A stretch of DNA of 64,000 nucleotides from Nocardioides panacis (GTDB lineage Bacteria; Actinomycetota; Actinomycetes; Propionibacteriales; Nocardioidaceae). Position 1 is the first letter of the stretch. Each line of letters opens with the position of its first letter. The stretch is from NCBI RefSeq assembly GCF_019039255.1, contig NZ_CP077062.1, positions 4,216,001-4,280,000 on the forward strand, read 5' to 3'. The notes beneath the pieces are model-generated. The model saw only the letters and a program-made list of their open reading frames with translations, had not been told where the DNA came from and did not search any database. Shown in pieces: positions 61,615-64,000 of this stretch. The translations under genes were made by a program, and so were the position numbers.

Positions 61615-61681
61615 CGTGTGGTCCGGCGCACGTCGGTGAGACCGGCGGCCGGAGCGGACCCGCGAGTCCTACGATCGGCGC

Positions 61682-62575
61682 ATGCGCCTGACACCCGGCC
61701 TCGCCCTGGCCACCCTCCCGCTGCTCCTGGCCACCGTGGCCTGCGCCCCCGTCGAGGAGTCGACCAGCTCGAGCGACCAGCCCTCGGCCGCCACCAGCTC
61801 GTCGAGCGCCCCCGCTCCGGACGACTGCGCGCCGGACAAGCTGGCGCTGAAGAAGCCCGGCACGCTGACCATCGGCACCGACTCGCCGGCCTACGAGCCG
61901 TGGTTCTCCGGCAACGACCCGACCAACGGCAAGGGCTTCGAGTCCGCGGTCGCCTACGCCGTGGCCAAGCAGCTCGGCTTCACCACCGACCAGGTCAGCT
62001 GGGTCAAGGTGCCGTTCAACAACTCCTACGCCCCGGGCGCGAAGTCGTTCGACTTCGACATCAACCAGATCTCGATCACCCCCAAGCGCGCCGAGGTGGT
62101 GTCGTTCTCCGACGGCTACTACTCCGCGGCCCAGGGCGTCATCGCGCTGAAGAAGTCCCGGGCCGCCGGCGTCACCTCGCTAGCCGACCTGCAGGGCCTC
62201 AAGCTCGGCGCGCAGACCGGCACCACCTCGCTGACCGCGATCACCGACGTGATCAAGCCGGCGACCCAGCCGCTGGTCTTCGACGACACCAACCAGGCCA
62301 AGCAGGCGCTGCTCAACGGCCAGGTCGACGCGATCCTCTCCGACCTGCCCACGGCGTTCTACATCACCGCCGCGGAGATCCCGAAGAGCACGATCGTCGG
62401 CCAGTTCCAGCCGGAGACCGGTCAGCAGGAGGAGTTCGGGATGCTCTTCGAGAAGGGCAGCACGCTGGTGCCCTGCGTCGACCAGGCGCTGAGCGCGCTG
62501 CGCGACGACGGCACGCTGGCCGGCCTCGAGAAGCAGTGGCTGTCCGACGTGGTCGACGTACCCGTCCTGCAGTGA
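61682..62575 (+). CDS. Amino acid ABC transporter substrate-binding lipoprotein
   Basis: 297 residues. Lipoprotein signal peptide with lipobox TVAC (Cys near residue 21), then a Ser-rich linker and a solute-binding family 3 domain: GTLTIGTDSPAYEPWFSGND, FDFDINQISITPKRAEVVSF, LGAQTGTTSLTAI and QVDAILSDLPTAFYITAAE. It binds a polar amino acid outside the membrane. First gene of a complete ABC operon; its stop overlaps the permease GTG (GTGA). Confidence 0.93.
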   Translation: MRLTPGLALATLPLLLATVACAPVEESTSSSDQPSAATSSSSAPAPDDCAPDKLALKKPGTLTIGTDSPAYEPWFSGNDPTNGKGFESAVAYAVAKQLGFTTDQVSWVKVPFNNSYAPGAKSFDFDINQISITPKRAEVVSFSDGYYSAAQGVIALKKSRAAGVTSLADLQGLKLGAQTGTTSLTAITDVIKPATQPLVFDDTNQAKQALLNGQVDAILSDLPTAFYITAAEIPKSTIVGQFQPETGQQEEFGMLFEKGSTLVPCVDQALSALRDDGTLAGLEKQWLSDVVDVPVLQ

Positions 62576-63420
62576 GCGACTGGTCCCCCAGCCCGCGGCA
62601 GGTCGAGCGGCTGCGCGTCCGCCGTCGGCTCGACAACCGGGCCCGGCTGGTCGCCGGCGGTACGACGGTCGCGGTGCTGGTGCTGCTGCTCGTCGGCCTG
62701 ACCGGGTCGCCGGGCTGGCCGCGGGTCAAGGAGACGTTCCTGTCCTGGCCGGACGCGAAGGCGGCGTTCCCGGCGATCGCGTCGGCGTTCTGGGTGAACG
62801 TGCGGATGTTCCTGGTCGCCGAGCCGCTGATCCTGGTGGTCGGGGTGCTGGTCGCGGTCGCCCGCGGCACCGTCGCGCCGGTGCTGTTCCCGGTCCGCGC
62901 GCTGGCGGTGCTCTACACCGACCTGTTCCGCGGCGTGCCGACCCTGCTGGTGGTCTTCCTGGTCGCGTTCGGGCTGCCCGCGCTGCGGCTGCAGGGCGTC
63001 ACCACCAGCCTGTTCTGGCTGGGCGTGCTGGCGCTGGTGCTGTCCTACGGCGCCTACGTCGCGGAGGTGTTCCGCTCCGGCATCGAGGGCGTGCACCCCT
63101 CGCAGGTCGCCAGTGCGCAGGCGCTCGGCCTCTCGCACGCCCAGTCGCTGCGGTTCGTGGTGGTTCCGCAGGCGGTCCGCCGCGTCGTACCCCCGCTGCT
63201 CAACGACTTCGTCTCGCTGCAGAAGGACACCGCCCTGGTGGCCTCCGTCGGGCTGGTCGAGGCGCTGCGCCAGGCGCAGGTGTACTCGAGCTTCAACTTC
63301 AACTTCTCCTCCTACCTGGTCGCGGCCGCGTTCTTCGTGGCGCTGACCATCCCGCTGGCCCGGCTCACCGACTGGCTCGGCCGCCGCTACGCGCGCCGCG
63401 AGCGGGCGGGGGCCCGATGA
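62572..63420 (+). CDS. Amino acid ABC transporter permease
   Basis: 282 residues from the GTG at 62572. HisM/GlnP-type permease with about five or six membrane helices; the cytoplasmic EAA loop is AQALGLSHAQSLRFVVVPQA. VLYTDLFRGVPTLLVVFLVA is the usual family segment. It forms the channel for the binding protein and ATPase on either side. Overlaps both neighbours by four bases. Confidence 0.92.
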   Translation: MSDWSPSPRQVERLRVRRRLDNRARLVAGGTTVAVLVLLLVGLTGSPGWPRVKETFLSWPDAKAAFPAIASAFWVNVRMFLVAEPLILVVGVLVAVARGTVAPVLFPVRALAVLYTDLFRGVPTLLVVFLVAFGLPALRLQGVTTSLFWLGVLALVLSYGAYVAEVFRSGIEGVHPSQVASAQALGLSHAQSLRFVVVPQAVRRVVPPLLNDFVSLQKDTALVASVGLVEALRQAQVYSSFNFNFSSYLVAAAFFVALTIPLARLTDWLGRRYARRERAGAR

Positions 63421-64000
63421 GCCCGCTGCTGCGGGTCGAGAACCTCCGCAAGGCGTACGGCGACAAGGTGGTGCTGCGCGACGTCAGCCTGGACGTCGAG
63501 CCGCACGACGTGGTCTGCCTGATCGGGGCCTCGGGGAGCGGCAAGTCCACGCTGCTGCGCTGCCTGAACCTGCTCGAGACCGTCGACGACGGCGGCATCT
63601 GGTTCGAGGACGAGGAGATCACCGACCCGCGCGTGGACGCGCGACAGGTCAGGGCCCGGATGGGGATGGTGTTCCAGGCCTACAACCTGTTCCCGCACAT
63701 GACCGTGCTCGACAACCTCACCCTCGCGCCGCGCCGGGTGCACGGCACGCCCCGGGCGGAGGCCGAGGCCCGGGCGCGCGAGCTGCTCGGCCGGTTCGGC
63801 CTGGCCGACAAGGCCGACGAGCACCCCGACCGGCTCTCCGGCGGCCAGCAGCAGCGGGCCGCGCTGGCCCGGGCGCTGGCCACCGACCCGTCCCTGGTGC
63901 TGCTCGACGAGGTCACCTCCGCGCTCGACCCGGAGCTGGTCGGCGAGGTGCTCGACATCCTGCGCGACCTGGCCACCGGCGGCACCACGATGGTGCTGGC
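63417..64000 (+). CDS. Amino acid ABC transporter ATPase, C-terminus beyond the window
   Basis: 194 residues visible. Walker A GASGSGKST, Q-loop VFQAYNLFPHMTV, signature LSGGQQQRAALARAL, Walker B VLLDEVTSALDPE. Belongs to the GlnQ/HisP family and powers uptake through the preceding permease. In the Walker B motif the family's usual DEPTSALD reads DEVTSALD. The ATG overlaps the permease stop (ATGA). Complete up to just before the H-loop. Confidence 0.95.
   Translation, partial: MSPLLRVENLRKAYGDKVVLRDVSLDVEPHDVVCLIGASGSGKSTLLRCLNLLETVDDGGIWFEDEEITDPRVDARQVRARMGMVFQAYNLFPHMTVLDNLTLAPRRVHGTPRAEAEARARELLGRFGLADKADEHPDRLSGGQQQRAALARALATDPSLVLLDEVTSALDPELVGEVLDILRDLATGGTTMVL

Overview
The window is high-GC DNA (about 70% G+C in most genes) from an actinobacterium. 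Short GTGA/ATGA start-stop overlaps, many GTG starts and lipobox/Sec signal peptides are all typical. The glpD / tetR / FAD-oxidase arrangement at the left end resembles the mycobacterial glpD1 neighbourhood. Gene content suggests the Nocardioidaceae (a Nocardioides-like organism), but that placement is inference.

Layout. 1-3030: glpD (cut by the window edge) and a TetR gene, divergent from an AGPS-like flavoprotein; a 33-bp dyad covers the shared start region. 3031-18272: ordinary chromosomal genes (pirin, GAF-GGDEF cyclase, GH1 glycosidase with an MFS sugar transporter, VOC and SRPBCC proteins, an NAD-dependent epimerase, alpha/beta hydrolases, GNAT). Three of the genes here (alpha/beta hydrolase, WS/DGAT, SDR) are broken by one- or two-base shifts in C/G runs. 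18409-24990: a class V aminotransferase, an F420-reductase-like protein, an SDR divergent from its TetR (with a clear operator), an rraA remnant and a Gfo/Idh/MocA protein. 25764-33789: a coherent N-acyl amino acid locus with amidase, amidase-linked small protein and APC permease on one strand, GNAT, M20 peptidase and N-acylamino-acid-racemase-type enolase on the other, and a PucR regulator. The racemase carries a +1 shift in a G6 run.

34005-53099 is an accessory island. It holds a tyrosine recombinase, a remnant of an Mrr-like restriction gene, GIY-YIG, NERD, PD-(D/E)XK, DUF4365-like, Swt1-type HEPN, DUF4238 and DUF262 + HEPN genes, and five secreted proteins. Between its genes lies a repeated 15-bp motif, GCGGCGRTRTGACGC: five strong and three weaker copies, all intergenic and all in the same direction whatever the direction of the genes. 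Successive copies bracket one to three genes each. This looks like a cassette-type array and is the best candidate here for something undescribed.

53437-64000 returns to chromosomal genes: a GntR-controlled proline iminopeptidase/permease pair, a large secreted protein with an ARB_07466-like domain, a PadR-linked 2,4-dienoyl-CoA-reductase-like flavoenzyme, and a polar amino acid ABC transporter whose ATPase runs off the right edge.
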